From positions 17,548 to 81,547 of the forward strand of contig CAKZOD010000028.1 in assembly GCA_937136055.1 (NCBI GenBank): a stretch of DNA of 64,000 bases. Reading direction: 5' to 3'. Below are positions 46,901-55,676 of the stretch, piece by piece. Source of the stretch: an uncultured Oceanospirillaceae bacterium. GTDB lineage: Bacteria > Pseudomonadota > Gammaproteobacteria > Pseudomonadales > Balneatricaceae. The notes under the pieces are model-generated. The model did no database searches and was not told the DNA's origin. It saw nothing but the letters and a program-made list of their open reading frames with translations. The number at the start of each line of letters is the position of its first letter. The stretch's first letter is position 1. The position numbers and the translations under genes were made by a program.

Positions 46901-47274
46901 TGAGCGTCACTAATATTAGCTTAACGTTTGCAGGTCTCAATGAGCAGCAAGTATTGCCCTTTAGTGAAGATCAGCAAAGTATTCGTGAAGTCATCTTTAA
47001 TATTTTGCTAACGCGTCCAGGGGAGCGGTTAATGCGTCCCTCCTTTGGTGCGGGGTTAACGGATTACCTACAGCAACCTAATAATCAAAGCACCCGCCAG
47101 TTAATTCGCGATGTTGCCAGCGCTGCCATTCGCCGCTGGGAGACACGTATTGAATTGCTCGACGTACAAGTAACTTCGGATGCACTCGATCCAAAAGCAT
47201 TAATTCTAGACATTATTTATCAACACAAAGGCACACAGAGCACGCAACAAATGCAGTTTTCACTGAGTCTTTAA
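46900..47274 (+). CDS. eCIS baseplate wedge gp25-like
   Basis: A 124-residue gp25/TssE-type protein: IREVIFNILLTRPGERLMRP then SFGAGLTDYLQQP, and the closing HKGTQSTQQMQFSLSL. The EPR-like GERLMRPSFG motif places it at the sheath-baseplate junction. I chose ATG 46900, with GAGGTG six bases upstream; ATG 46897 is adjacent and overlaps the previous stop. Confidence 0.92.
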   Translation: MSVTNISLTFAGLNEQQVLPFSEDQQSIREVIFNILLTRPGERLMRPSFGAGLTDYLQQPNNQSTRQLIRDVASAAIRRWETRIELLDVQVTSDALDPKALILDIIYQHKGTQSTQQMQFSLSL

Positions 47275-47353
47275 AGCGCTTTTTTAAAGGCAAGGGCAGT
47301 GAGTCATCGTTAATTGAAAACTAATAAGGCTCAGATAAAGTTAAGGACAAGAA

Positions 47354-49534
47354 ATGACACTCGAAATCAATTCTCTGGACGATAGGAAGTTTGATGATTT
47401 AGTCGAAGAAGCACAGCGTCGATTAGCACATCACATTCCTGAAATGGCTCAGTTAACACCGGGAGACCCGCTGTTTGCGCTTGTCGATTTATTCGCTTGG
47501 ATGACTGAATCTGTTATTTATCGCGCAAATTTAATTCCTGAGCGCCAGCGCCAAGCCTTTTTAAGCTTGTTACAACTACCTATGAGACCTGCCATTGCCG
47601 CCACGGGTATCCTTTGTATCGATACCAAAATTGGGCGCGCAGCCTCACTAGCCCCCTTATTAGAACACCACACCCAGCTTAGTGCGGGTGAGCAAAAACT
47701 ATCGACTATTGGCGAGTTACAATCTCTGCCATTATCAATGGCTATTATGATTAAAGAGCGCTTGGCACCTGAGTTACTCAATCAATTAGCCATTAGTCCT
47801 GAACAATTACAATCTCTTTATCACACACAAGTACAAGCCTTTAGACCCAAGCGCTTTAACAACCAGTTAGAGTCTTTAGATTTAAGCAATAGTTTAGATC
47901 AATGCTTTTATCTACTGTGCTACTTTGCCAAAACTAAACAGCTGCCACAAAAAGCGCAACTATTAAGCGAGATCGCCGGTTGTATCATCAATATTGGGGT
48001 GATGCCACAACGAGAAGTAGATGCCAAACAAGCCAGTAAACTAGCGCCAAGAGTACTGCGCTGGGAAATTGCATGGCAAAGTAGTGCAGATCAAAACCGT
48101 TGTCGTTATTTACCCTTAGAGGTCATTGATGATAGCTCTAGAGGCGGGCGAGTGAATGGCGTGGTGCGCTTACGGTTGCCATCCAATAGTGCAGTGTTTG
48201 AATCTCAGTTTAATAGTGATCCACAGTATGCGGGGTTTGATAATACACCGCCACAAACACCGGACGATATTAGCGATCCGCGCCAAGTTGCCTTTTGGAT
48301 CCGTTTAAGTGCACCACAAGAAAATGATTTTCAGCTAGATTATATTGCGCTTAATGCGGTTGATGTTGTTGCACAAGGAATCGTGCAAGATCAGATGATA
48401 GCGACAGGGAGCGGACAAAGTCACCAGCAGTACTCGCTAGCTCAAGGGCAAATTGACGGGCAGAGCTTAATCATAGAAGTCAGCGAATTTAATCATTATT
48501 ACCCATGGCAACAAGTCTCTGACTTTAACGGTTACACAGCACAAGATCGGATTTATCAATTTGATCCGATTAGCTCACAAATTACCTTTGGTGATGGGCT
48601 GCGCGGGATGCGTCCACCCCCAAGAAGTCGCATTCGTGCACGCTTTTATCAATACGGCGGTGGCAGTGCGAGTAATTTAAGCGCACAGAGTGTCAATGCT
48701 CTACACGATGTGCCAAACAGGTATCAAGTTCGTCACGAAAGAGCGCTCAGTGGTGGCCTAGATGGTGAAACTGTGGCACAAGCTCAAGCGCGTATTCCAA
48801 CCTATTTGAATCATCGCAATCGCGCTGTCACGCAAAGCGATTTTATTAATCTGGCATTACAAAACCCACTCAACCCTGTTGCCCGTGCAGAATTGATAGC
48901 AGGCTTTTTACCCGCTACGAGCACGGCGACGGTGCAGCGCAATGTACCCGGGGTGGTTAGTATTTTCGTACTGCCGCCCAATCCTATTGCAATGGGTGTG
49001 ATCAAACGGCCAACTGCCGGTTTATTGCGCGATGTTTATGAGTATCTTGATGCACGCACATTACTGGGAACCGAGTTATATGTATTGAGCCCTGAGTTCA
49101 TACCCGTGGCGTTAAGTGTGGTGGTTCAAGTACAAGACCCTCAACAGCAAGTGCAAACCCTAAATGCAGTCAATCAAGCGCTACTCGAATACCTTTGGCT
49201 CTGTGCGCCAGGTGGCCCAAGTGGAAATGGGTGGCCATTAGGGCGATCCCTTGAAATTAACGAGTTAAAAGCGGTAGCTGCAAGAGTTGCAGGTGTATTA
49301 GCCGTCTCTGATTTAGCCATTTACGAGCAGCGCGCATCTAATGCATGGCTGAAAGTCGATCAAGTGACGCTCAGTGATTACCAATTACCAGAGGTTATGC
49401 AAGTTCACTCACAACAAGGTGACCGCTTAACAGCTGCGCAAACGCCTCCATTAATTGATCCGCAAGAAAGTAGTGAAGATGAGCAAGGCAATAAAGTGGC
49501 AGTTGCCGTGCCCGTTATTCCCGATATTTGTTAA
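47354..49534 (+). CDS. eCIS baseplate J-like wedge protein (Pvc11-like)
   Basis: A 726-residue gp6/baseplate-J protein: EINSLDDRKFDDLVEEAQRR, LTPGDPLFALVDLFAWMTES, YRANLIPERQRQAFLSLLQL at the start, and the J core with RALSGGLDGETVAQAQARIP and NRAVTQSDFINLALQNP. It ends with an acidic tail. This is the main wedge scaffold. AAGGACA precedes the ATG. Confidence 0.93.
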   Translation: MTLEINSLDDRKFDDLVEEAQRRLAHHIPEMAQLTPGDPLFALVDLFAWMTESVIYRANLIPERQRQAFLSLLQLPMRPAIAATGILCIDTKIGRAASLAPLLEHHTQLSAGEQKLSTIGELQSLPLSMAIMIKERLAPELLNQLAISPEQLQSLYHTQVQAFRPKRFNNQLESLDLSNSLDQCFYLLCYFAKTKQLPQKAQLLSEIAGCIINIGVMPQREVDAKQASKLAPRVLRWEIAWQSSADQNRCRYLPLEVIDDSSRGGRVNGVVRLRLPSNSAVFESQFNSDPQYAGFDNTPPQTPDDISDPRQVAFWIRLSAPQENDFQLDYIALNAVDVVAQGIVQDQMIATGSGQSHQQYSLAQGQIDGQSLIIEVSEFNHYYPWQQVSDFNGYTAQDRIYQFDPISSQITFGDGLRGMRPPPRSRIRARFYQYGGGSASNLSAQSVNALHDVPNRYQVRHERALSGGLDGETVAQAQARIPTYLNHRNRAVTQSDFINLALQNPLNPVARAELIAGFLPATSTATVQRNVPGVVSIFVLPPNPIAMGVIKRPTAGLLRDVYEYLDARTLLGTELYVLSPEFIPVALSVVVQVQDPQQQVQTLNAVNQALLEYLWLCAPGGPSGNGWPLGRSLEINELKAVAARVAGVLAVSDLAIYEQRASNAWLKVDQVTLSDYQLPEVMQVHSQQGDRLTAAQTPPLIDPQESSEDEQGNKVAVAVPVIPDIC

Positions 49535-49619
49535 CTAAGGTAGTTATTCGAAAGATAAATATGTTCGCATAAAAATGTTTATCAAAGGAGCGATAAGCAA
49601 AAGCATCTTAAGAAAAAAA

Positions 49620-49716
49620 GTGAGCGAAAAAGGTGAGCGAAAAGAAGTAAGCGATAAAGGTAGCGCAGCAACGATAAGCAAGGATATGTAAAAGGACATG
49701 TAAAGGATGTGTATAG
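49620..49716. repeat. two purine-rich tandem repeats abutting a start codon
   Basis: About four ~13-bp units (GTGAGCGAAAAAG-like) start at 49620, 49633, 49647 and 49660. Three 11-12-bp units (GATATGTAAAAG, GACATGTAAAG, GATGTGTATAG) start at 49683, 49695 and 49706 and end directly at ATG 49717. The likely ribosome site AAAGGA (49702-49707) is inside the second array. The rest of the spacer 49535-49619 holds no gene. Confidence 0.8.
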
Positions 49717-52314
49717 ATGGATACTAACGGCGTAAATTTTCAGCTACTCAATAATGCTGAGGATTTCAAAACTGATAGCCGAGAGGGTTGCCAGTGGGAC
49801 AACGATAAACAACTGTTTCGCCTAAAAGCGCAACCGGTGAACCAATTCGCCACACATACCGCCCAAGAAGCACTGCATCAATACGCCCTCAAAGTCCCCA
49901 AAGCTTGTGATGAACACGGGCAAATAGCAACCTTATCCCAAGACAAACGCAGCCTTGTTTATTACTCCTTTGATGAAAATGCGAGCAATGAAATAGATCC
50001 GGCTGACTTTATAACCTACCCAATAAAAGCGACGTCGCTTAATGCTAGCCAATCTACGCTTTCAGCACTTGCGCTGAGTGAAGTAATAGCCCCGGATGAT
50101 TGCCACTTTAGCGATTTGAGCTTAGGGGGTGATGGGCGATTAAGTGCCAGTTTTAGCGCAATTTCAGGGGGCAGTACTGTTAATGATAGCGCTAATAATA
50201 GTGCAGAAAAGCAGGGCATTGTACTGGTTCACTTAGCTAAAAAGTGGCAAGCCATTTGTTATTTACCTCAAGCGGCGCACCTGTGTTGTGTCGATAGTGC
50301 TAACCGTATTTGGTGCTTAAGCGATCAATATTTGATGCTCTGTGAAGGTCAGCCTTTGCCGCAAGCTTATAGCGCTAATACTCGCCAATTTGAACCGGTG
50401 CAAACAAATCTTTCACCACTTGCCTGGCAATGGCAGCAAGGGATTGACAGTGATTATTTTCCACTGGCGCTGTGCTGCGATGAAAAACAGCTGTATATCT
50501 TGAGCTATCATAAACATAGCTATCAACAAGTGCTGTTTATACGAGCCTTAAATACTGATAAAGACAGCCCTATCACCATTTTTAGGCTACCTCAATTACC
50601 GTTCGGGATTGATATATGTGCGATGAAAAATGGCTCCATAGCGATAATGTTAGCGATTAATAATGAAAATCCCTATCACAAGGATTTACCTGTTATCGAT
50701 GTACCTTGTTTACAACATCCGCTAGACGCAACAGGGCAATACGCAACTGCTGACAAGGCTGAAGAGATACTCGCTAAAGTCCACAGAGCTTTAGATACAG
50801 GGATTAACTATGATATTCAAGGCACTGATAGCCATGCAAAAATTACAGTTAATGCCGCTGGGGCAATTGATCAGGGCATCACACTAAACCCACAGCGTTA
50901 CATGCAGCACTCGCAAGCAGATATCTGTTTTATCGACTCACTTAAAGAAGGCGCTTACTACTTATCGAATAAAGGGGTAAAGCGATTATATGCTTTACCT
51001 CAAATGACATTTGCGACAAAAGGGTCGGGCAGCATCAATAGAGCAATCGATAGCCTTAAAATAGATTGCGTGTGGGATAGGTTGTATTTAGACGCCATGA
51101 TTCCATCGGGAACGCGTTTGCAGATAGCCCTTAAAGCGTATAACTACGACAGCAGTGAAATGAAAGGCTGGATAGTGCAAAGCGCGCCATTATTACAACC
51201 GCGTAGTGATATCCCTTATTATCAAGAGCGCTTTCACAATCCAGATAACTTTGATGCAAAGCGCACTGAACAAGGCTTATATGAAATTCTTATTCAGCGG
51301 GACGATGGGCTCTTTAGAGAGCTTAAGGGGCGCTTCTTAGAAATAAAAGTGAGTATGACCAGTGATGGGCGCAGCTCTCCCGCAATTAGTGCGATTAGAG
51401 CTTACTACGGGCGTTTTTCATGGCAGCAAAACTATTTACCTGAGCACTTTCATCCAGATCTTTGTGGCGCTGTGGACGATCAAGAAACTACTGCGCAGCA
51501 TGGGTCTAGTGGCGCTGATATCAGAGAGCGCTTGCTCGCTTCGATCTGTGGATTGATGGTGCCCGTAGAAGGGGAAATAGCGCAGGCTCAAACCTTGCTA
51601 CAACCACTGAGCGCTCCTGTTAAGCAATTGCCGATGATTGCACAGATGCTTGGGGCGGCGCTGCCTACACATTGGCCAGAGCAGCGACAGCGCAATTGGT
51701 TAAGTGTGCAAGGAAAGTTACAGCAGCAGCGCGGTACCTATGCAGGGTTGTGTCTTGCCTTAGATGTCGCGACTGATGGTGCGCTATCAATGGGGCAAAT
51801 AGTGGTGGTTGAAAACTATCGATTGAGGCGCACTTTAGCCACGGCTTTAGGTATTGATATGGAGGATGATGCGCATCCATTAACGTTAGGTGTCTCGCAA
51901 AGTGGCAACAGTATTGTGGGGGATTCACTAATTCTCAGCCAAGAGCAAAATATCGCACTGCTAGGGCTATTTGCACCCGATATGCCCCATTATTCAGCCG
52001 ATAGCGACACTATTGAGCAAGCAACACAAGCCCTTGAACAGTTATATGAAAAGTACGCCAATCAAATCAGTGTGGTTATCCACGACAGTGCCATTGAACA
52101 GTTAGCTAATTTAAAACAGATAATCAGCCAATGGTTACCTGCACATATTAGTTACAGCGTGATCGAGAGCGATCAACCTTTTGTCCTAGGTTTATCGCCC
52201 TTGTTAGGCATTGATAGCTATTTAGTCGACAGTCCTAATTATCAAAATGTAAAGCTCGATATAAGTCAGTTAGGCCGTGAGAGTTTACTAATGAATCAGA
52301 TGACTTTTTCTTAA
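49717..52314 (+). CDS. eCIS baseplate wedge/tail protein (gp7-like, Pvc12-like)
   Basis: A large 865-residue protein. The last third matches the phage tail protein TIGR02242 type: YLPEHFHPDLCGAVDDQETT, SICGLMVPVEGEIAQAQTLL, MLGAALPTHWPEQRQRNWL, QQQRGTYAGLCLALDVATDG. The N-terminal 500 residues are beta-rich and may be propeller-like. It follows gp25 and the J protein, the usual wedge gene order. The start sits directly after a repeat array. Confidence 0.75.
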   Translation: MDTNGVNFQLLNNAEDFKTDSREGCQWDNDKQLFRLKAQPVNQFATHTAQEALHQYALKVPKACDEHGQIATLSQDKRSLVYYSFDENASNEIDPADFITYPIKATSLNASQSTLSALALSEVIAPDDCHFSDLSLGGDGRLSASFSAISGGSTVNDSANNSAEKQGIVLVHLAKKWQAICYLPQAAHLCCVDSANRIWCLSDQYLMLCEGQPLPQAYSANTRQFEPVQTNLSPLAWQWQQGIDSDYFPLALCCDEKQLYILSYHKHSYQQVLFIRALNTDKDSPITIFRLPQLPFGIDICAMKNGSIAIMLAINNENPYHKDLPVIDVPCLQHPLDATGQYATADKAEEILAKVHRALDTGINYDIQGTDSHAKITVNAAGAIDQGITLNPQRYMQHSQADICFIDSLKEGAYYLSNKGVKRLYALPQMTFATKGSGSINRAIDSLKIDCVWDRLYLDAMIPSGTRLQIALKAYNYDSSEMKGWIVQSAPLLQPRSDIPYYQERFHNPDNFDAKRTEQGLYEILIQRDDGLFRELKGRFLEIKVSMTSDGRSSPAISAIRAYYGRFSWQQNYLPEHFHPDLCGAVDDQETTAQHGSSGADIRERLLASICGLMVPVEGEIAQAQTLLQPLSAPVKQLPMIAQMLGAALPTHWPEQRQRNWLSVQGKLQQQRGTYAGLCLALDVATDGALSMGQIVVVENYRLRRTLATALGIDMEDDAHPLTLGVSQSGNSIVGDSLILSQEQNIALLGLFAPDMPHYSADSDTIEQATQALEQLYEKYANQISVVIHDSAIEQLANLKQIISQWLPAHISYSVIESDQPFVLGLSPLLGIDSYLVDSPNYQNVKLDISQLGRESLLMNQMTFS

Positions 52315-52339
52315 GTGTAAAGTATGAGGCAACAACGCT

Positions 52340-53254
52340 ATGTCTGAACGAGAACACGATTTAAGCCTGCTTCAAGACAGTGATTTTGCCAGCCCTTTAG
52401 AGCGTGTCAACTTTGCGCCCGGCATGTTATTAGGGGTTGAGGCAACACAGGCAGAGCAAGCGTATCACCGTCGCAAACTCAACCGCCATCGCTATTGGTT
52501 ACACGGTGCGGGAACGATTTTAGGCTTTGCGGTGAGTTTGCAGCACAGCGCAGAAGCAGATCCTGAAAAGACCGTCAATATCAAACTATTGGTAGCTCCC
52601 GGGGTCGGTATTGATGGCCTTGGCCGTGAGGTGACAAGCTTTGAGCCTTACTGTTTATCGCTCAATGATTGGATAGAGGCACAGCTACAAGAGCACTTAG
52701 ATACAGCGTTGTTAACTGAAGGCCTAAATGCGCATAAAAACCAACTCAGCCTGTTAATCACAATGCGCCAAAGTGATTGCCCTAGTGCGTTTCAACCGGT
52801 GATGGCCAAAGCGGTTAATGCTGGCACTGATGCGGTGGCTCACTCGCGCAACAAAGAGTGTTTGCTATTGGAAATTCAAGCGGCACGGCTCCCTCAAACT
52901 CAGTGGCAATGGGGTGCACACCAACCCTCTGAAAGTTTTGATAGTGCACAGCTAACCCCAGCTGAGCAAGCCTATATTGATAGTTTAAGTATTGAGCAAC
53001 AAGCATTGATCAAACGCCAAAGCGCATTGGTTTATGCGCTGCCTGAAAATAGTAATGCTCTGAAATCAGCAGGTGATCCTCAAACTATCGCCCGCACATT
53101 ACTGGCTCAATTAACTATTGAAATAGACACCTCAGCACTACCAAGCATAGTGCCTATTATCAACCCCCAAAAAATCACCTTAAATAATTTAGTGAGGCCG
53201 TTTGTGACAAGTGCAGATGCACGCATTTGGCTAAGTGAGAAGGAGAGTGTGTGA
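52340..53254 (+). CDS. eCIS block paralog 1 (304 aa), 'FxxGxLL' domain
   Basis: Unassigned function. Residues about 24-105 contain FAPGMLLGVEATQAEQAYHR, LHGAGTILGFAVSLQ, and APGVGIDGLGREV. The same arrangement, G-x-LL then a Tyr- and Gln-containing helix, then G-x-x-x-GL/F, then a Gly-rich beta turn, recurs in the next two genes. No membrane segment. The end overlaps the next start (TGATG). A baseplate, fibre or lid role is possible. Confidence 0.6.
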   Translation: MSEREHDLSLLQDSDFASPLERVNFAPGMLLGVEATQAEQAYHRRKLNRHRYWLHGAGTILGFAVSLQHSAEADPEKTVNIKLLVAPGVGIDGLGREVTSFEPYCLSLNDWIEAQLQEHLDTALLTEGLNAHKNQLSLLITMRQSDCPSAFQPVMAKAVNAGTDAVAHSRNKECLLLEIQAARLPQTQWQWGAHQPSESFDSAQLTPAEQAYIDSLSIEQQALIKRQSALVYALPENSNALKSAGDPQTIARTLLAQLTIEIDTSALPSIVPIINPQKITLNNLVRPFVTSADARIWLSEKESV

Positions 53255-55653
53255 TGCCGAGTCAATCAGAGTTTACACCGCTAAAGCAAAGCTTCAGTGA
53301 TAGGGGGCAAAATGGGCAAGCTAGCTCAAGCATCGATCCTAAGCTCTCACGCAGTCATTATTTTGATGGCCGTTTATTAAAAGCCAGTGATTTGATTCGC
53401 GATCAACACTACCTCGATGAGCGCCTCAATGAAGTGGGTAGAGTACTAGGTCAAGGCATAGTGGCGGGCCTTGAGATCTCCTTGTCTGAGCAGGGAGTGC
53501 TGAGTGTCAGCGAAGGTATAGGAGTCAGTGAATCAGGGCGCGTACTCGCCCTTGAAGGTCAGGCATTAAGTATCGATTTATACGACAGTGCTCAAATTAG
53601 CGCCTTGAACCCTCAGACAGGACAGCGCGGTTTTGAGCGTGGGTTATATATAATCGCCTTAGAATATGCGCAAGTGGGCAGCGGTAGCACTGAAATTTAC
53701 CCTAAAGATCTTAAAGAACAGCGGGGCTTTCACTTTAACGCTTTTGCAGAAGGGGTGGAGCTAGTGTTAGAGCCTCTTCAAACCTCAACCGTTAGCTACC
53801 GCGCAAATGCGGTGAATGATAAAAGCCGTTTAAACGCATCGCTTAATGCAAGAGCAGCCCTAGTTAGAGAGTTGATTAGTAATCCAGGTCAACCCGCGCA
53901 AATCTCTTCACAGTCAGTGGCACTTGGATTGATTAGTTTTGAAGCGCAACGCGTGGCATGGATTGACAGTGCGCTAGTGCGCAGAGAAATGCGAGCGTTA
54001 CATCAAACAAATACGCTACAGCAAGATTTACACAATCACTATCAAGAGCTATTACAAGACATCCTCGACTTTCAGCGCCAAAGCGCTCGTGAGTACCCCT
54101 TTGCAGCGGCGGATTACTTTAGCCTGTTACCCCCAATTGGCAGTGTCCCTAAGCGCTGTATAGATCCTTTAAAAGGTAGCCAACAATTTTTCCCGAAACA
54201 TTTTGAGGTACAGATAACCCCAGTGCGCAAAGGAGACTTAAAGACACTGTTTAGTGAGTGTGAGAGCCTGCAAGTGATCGATTTAGAAGAAAAGCAAAAC
54301 GTCGATATTATGTTGCTCATTCCATTTTCGGACGATCAATTCACCCGCCATGCCAAAGTGTTAGAAAAATTCAGTCAGCAAAGCGAGGCAGGACAAATAA
54401 AATACATCCCGTCACTCGCATTGCAATTATACGGTGATTTTAGAATACAAACGGATCAATCACAGTTAGATGCTTGGCAAGGGATTTGGCAGCAGGCTGA
54501 ACAAGTTTATTTTGTGAGAAGACCTGCAAGGGTCGCCCAAACTCAGGTTAACGCCGTTGTACTGGCTCAAGGTTATGCGCCTTTAGCAGATGCACAAGGC
54601 GGTAATTTAGGTGAAGAGCTAAATCAGCTGCGCAGTAAAATTCGCCAAGCAATGAATCAAATTAATACATTAGTGGCTGAAAACACCCGCTTAGAAGAGC
54701 GTCTTGCTGAACTTGGCTCAGGAGGTTCAGGTAACGGCGCTGAGTTAGCAGCAGCACTGGCTGAGATAGAACAGCTGAATGAAAATCTAGCTGCCACCTC
54801 TTACGATCGCGATCAATTACAGTTACGCCTTGATTTGGCTCAAGTACTGGAGGCAGATTTACGCAACCAAATAGCACGCTTAGAGAAAAAACTTGAGCAA
54901 GGGCAAGGTAGCAGCAGTAACTTATCGATTGAAGAGATGCTTTATCTACGTGAAGTAAGTGATTCAATGATAAGCGAAAGTGCCCTAAAAATTGCCGAAG
55001 CCGCCAATGAAAACGAAAATATATTAAGCATTATTAATAGGTTAGCTGTATCTATTGATAAGCGATATGACGAGGTTTTATGGCCGACCTTACTTGAGCT
55101 TGTGGAAAACAAAACCCTTGAAGCCTTTTTTGAGCAGTACCAAGAAAACGGTGTTTGGATGACCCCTGAGGACTTTTTGTTAGAAATGGGGCCTGAGTAC
55201 AAGGTGAGTCAAGGTCTTATCGATCAGTGGTTTGAGCTGGCTAAACGTTTAAACCAAGGTACTGATAATCAAGACAACGCACGATTACCTAGCCTATTGG
55301 ATATTGAAGCTGGATTAAAAAACCTTAACCCGATTGATCTTGAAAGCCTCGCCCGAGGGCGCTTGTTTAATGACGAACGGGAAATCAAAGCTTTAATTGA
55401 AATCGTAGAGAATAGTGAGGAATTAGTGCGCTGGGTAAACGAAATTTGCTATCTCATTTCTGCTAAGTACGACGATGTATTATGGCGCTCAATGGGGGGG
55501 CTAATTAAAAACGAGCATATCAACAGCTTTAAAGAATATGTCATCAACGCTGCTGTAAAAACACCATTAATAGGCGTTTCTGTCGCAGCGACAACGGCCT
55601 TTGGTATGTCTGTTAGTGTGCGCAATAAATGGCGAGATAAAGATTTAGCTTAA
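53254..55653 (+). CDS. eCIS block paralog 2 (799 aa) with long coiled coil
   Basis: Unassigned function. Residues about 34-110 repeat the paralog domain (SHYFDGRLLKASDLIRDQHY, LGQGIVAGLEISLSE, EGIGVSESGRVLALEG). A long coiled coil spans about 455-550 with a Gly-Ser hinge (GSGGSGNGAE), then helical repeats, and the last 30 residues are Ala/Gly/Val-rich (PLIGVSVAATTAFGMSVSV) and could be a weak membrane segment. I start at ATG 53254, with AAGGAG upstream; a GTG codon lies one before. It looks like an extended rod or fibre component. Confidence 0.6.
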   Translation: MPSQSEFTPLKQSFSDRGQNGQASSSIDPKLSRSHYFDGRLLKASDLIRDQHYLDERLNEVGRVLGQGIVAGLEISLSEQGVLSVSEGIGVSESGRVLALEGQALSIDLYDSAQISALNPQTGQRGFERGLYIIALEYAQVGSGSTEIYPKDLKEQRGFHFNAFAEGVELVLEPLQTSTVSYRANAVNDKSRLNASLNARAALVRELISNPGQPAQISSQSVALGLISFEAQRVAWIDSALVRREMRALHQTNTLQQDLHNHYQELLQDILDFQRQSAREYPFAAADYFSLLPPIGSVPKRCIDPLKGSQQFFPKHFEVQITPVRKGDLKTLFSECESLQVIDLEEKQNVDIMLLIPFSDDQFTRHAKVLEKFSQQSEAGQIKYIPSLALQLYGDFRIQTDQSQLDAWQGIWQQAEQVYFVRRPARVAQTQVNAVVLAQGYAPLADAQGGNLGEELNQLRSKIRQAMNQINTLVAENTRLEERLAELGSGGSGNGAELAAALAEIEQLNENLAATSYDRDQLQLRLDLAQVLEADLRNQIARLEKKLEQGQGSSSNLSIEEMLYLREVSDSMISESALKIAEAANENENILSIINRLAVSIDKRYDEVLWPTLLELVENKTLEAFFEQYQENGVWMTPEDFLLEMGPEYKVSQGLIDQWFELAKRLNQGTDNQDNARLPSLLDIEAGLKNLNPIDLESLARGRLFNDEREIKALIEIVENSEELVRWVNEICYLISAKYDDVLWRSMGGLIKNEHINSFKEYVINAAVKTPLIGVSVAATTAFGMSVSVRNKWRDKDLA

Positions 55654-55676
55654 TTTTGCAATAAGGGAGAGGAACA

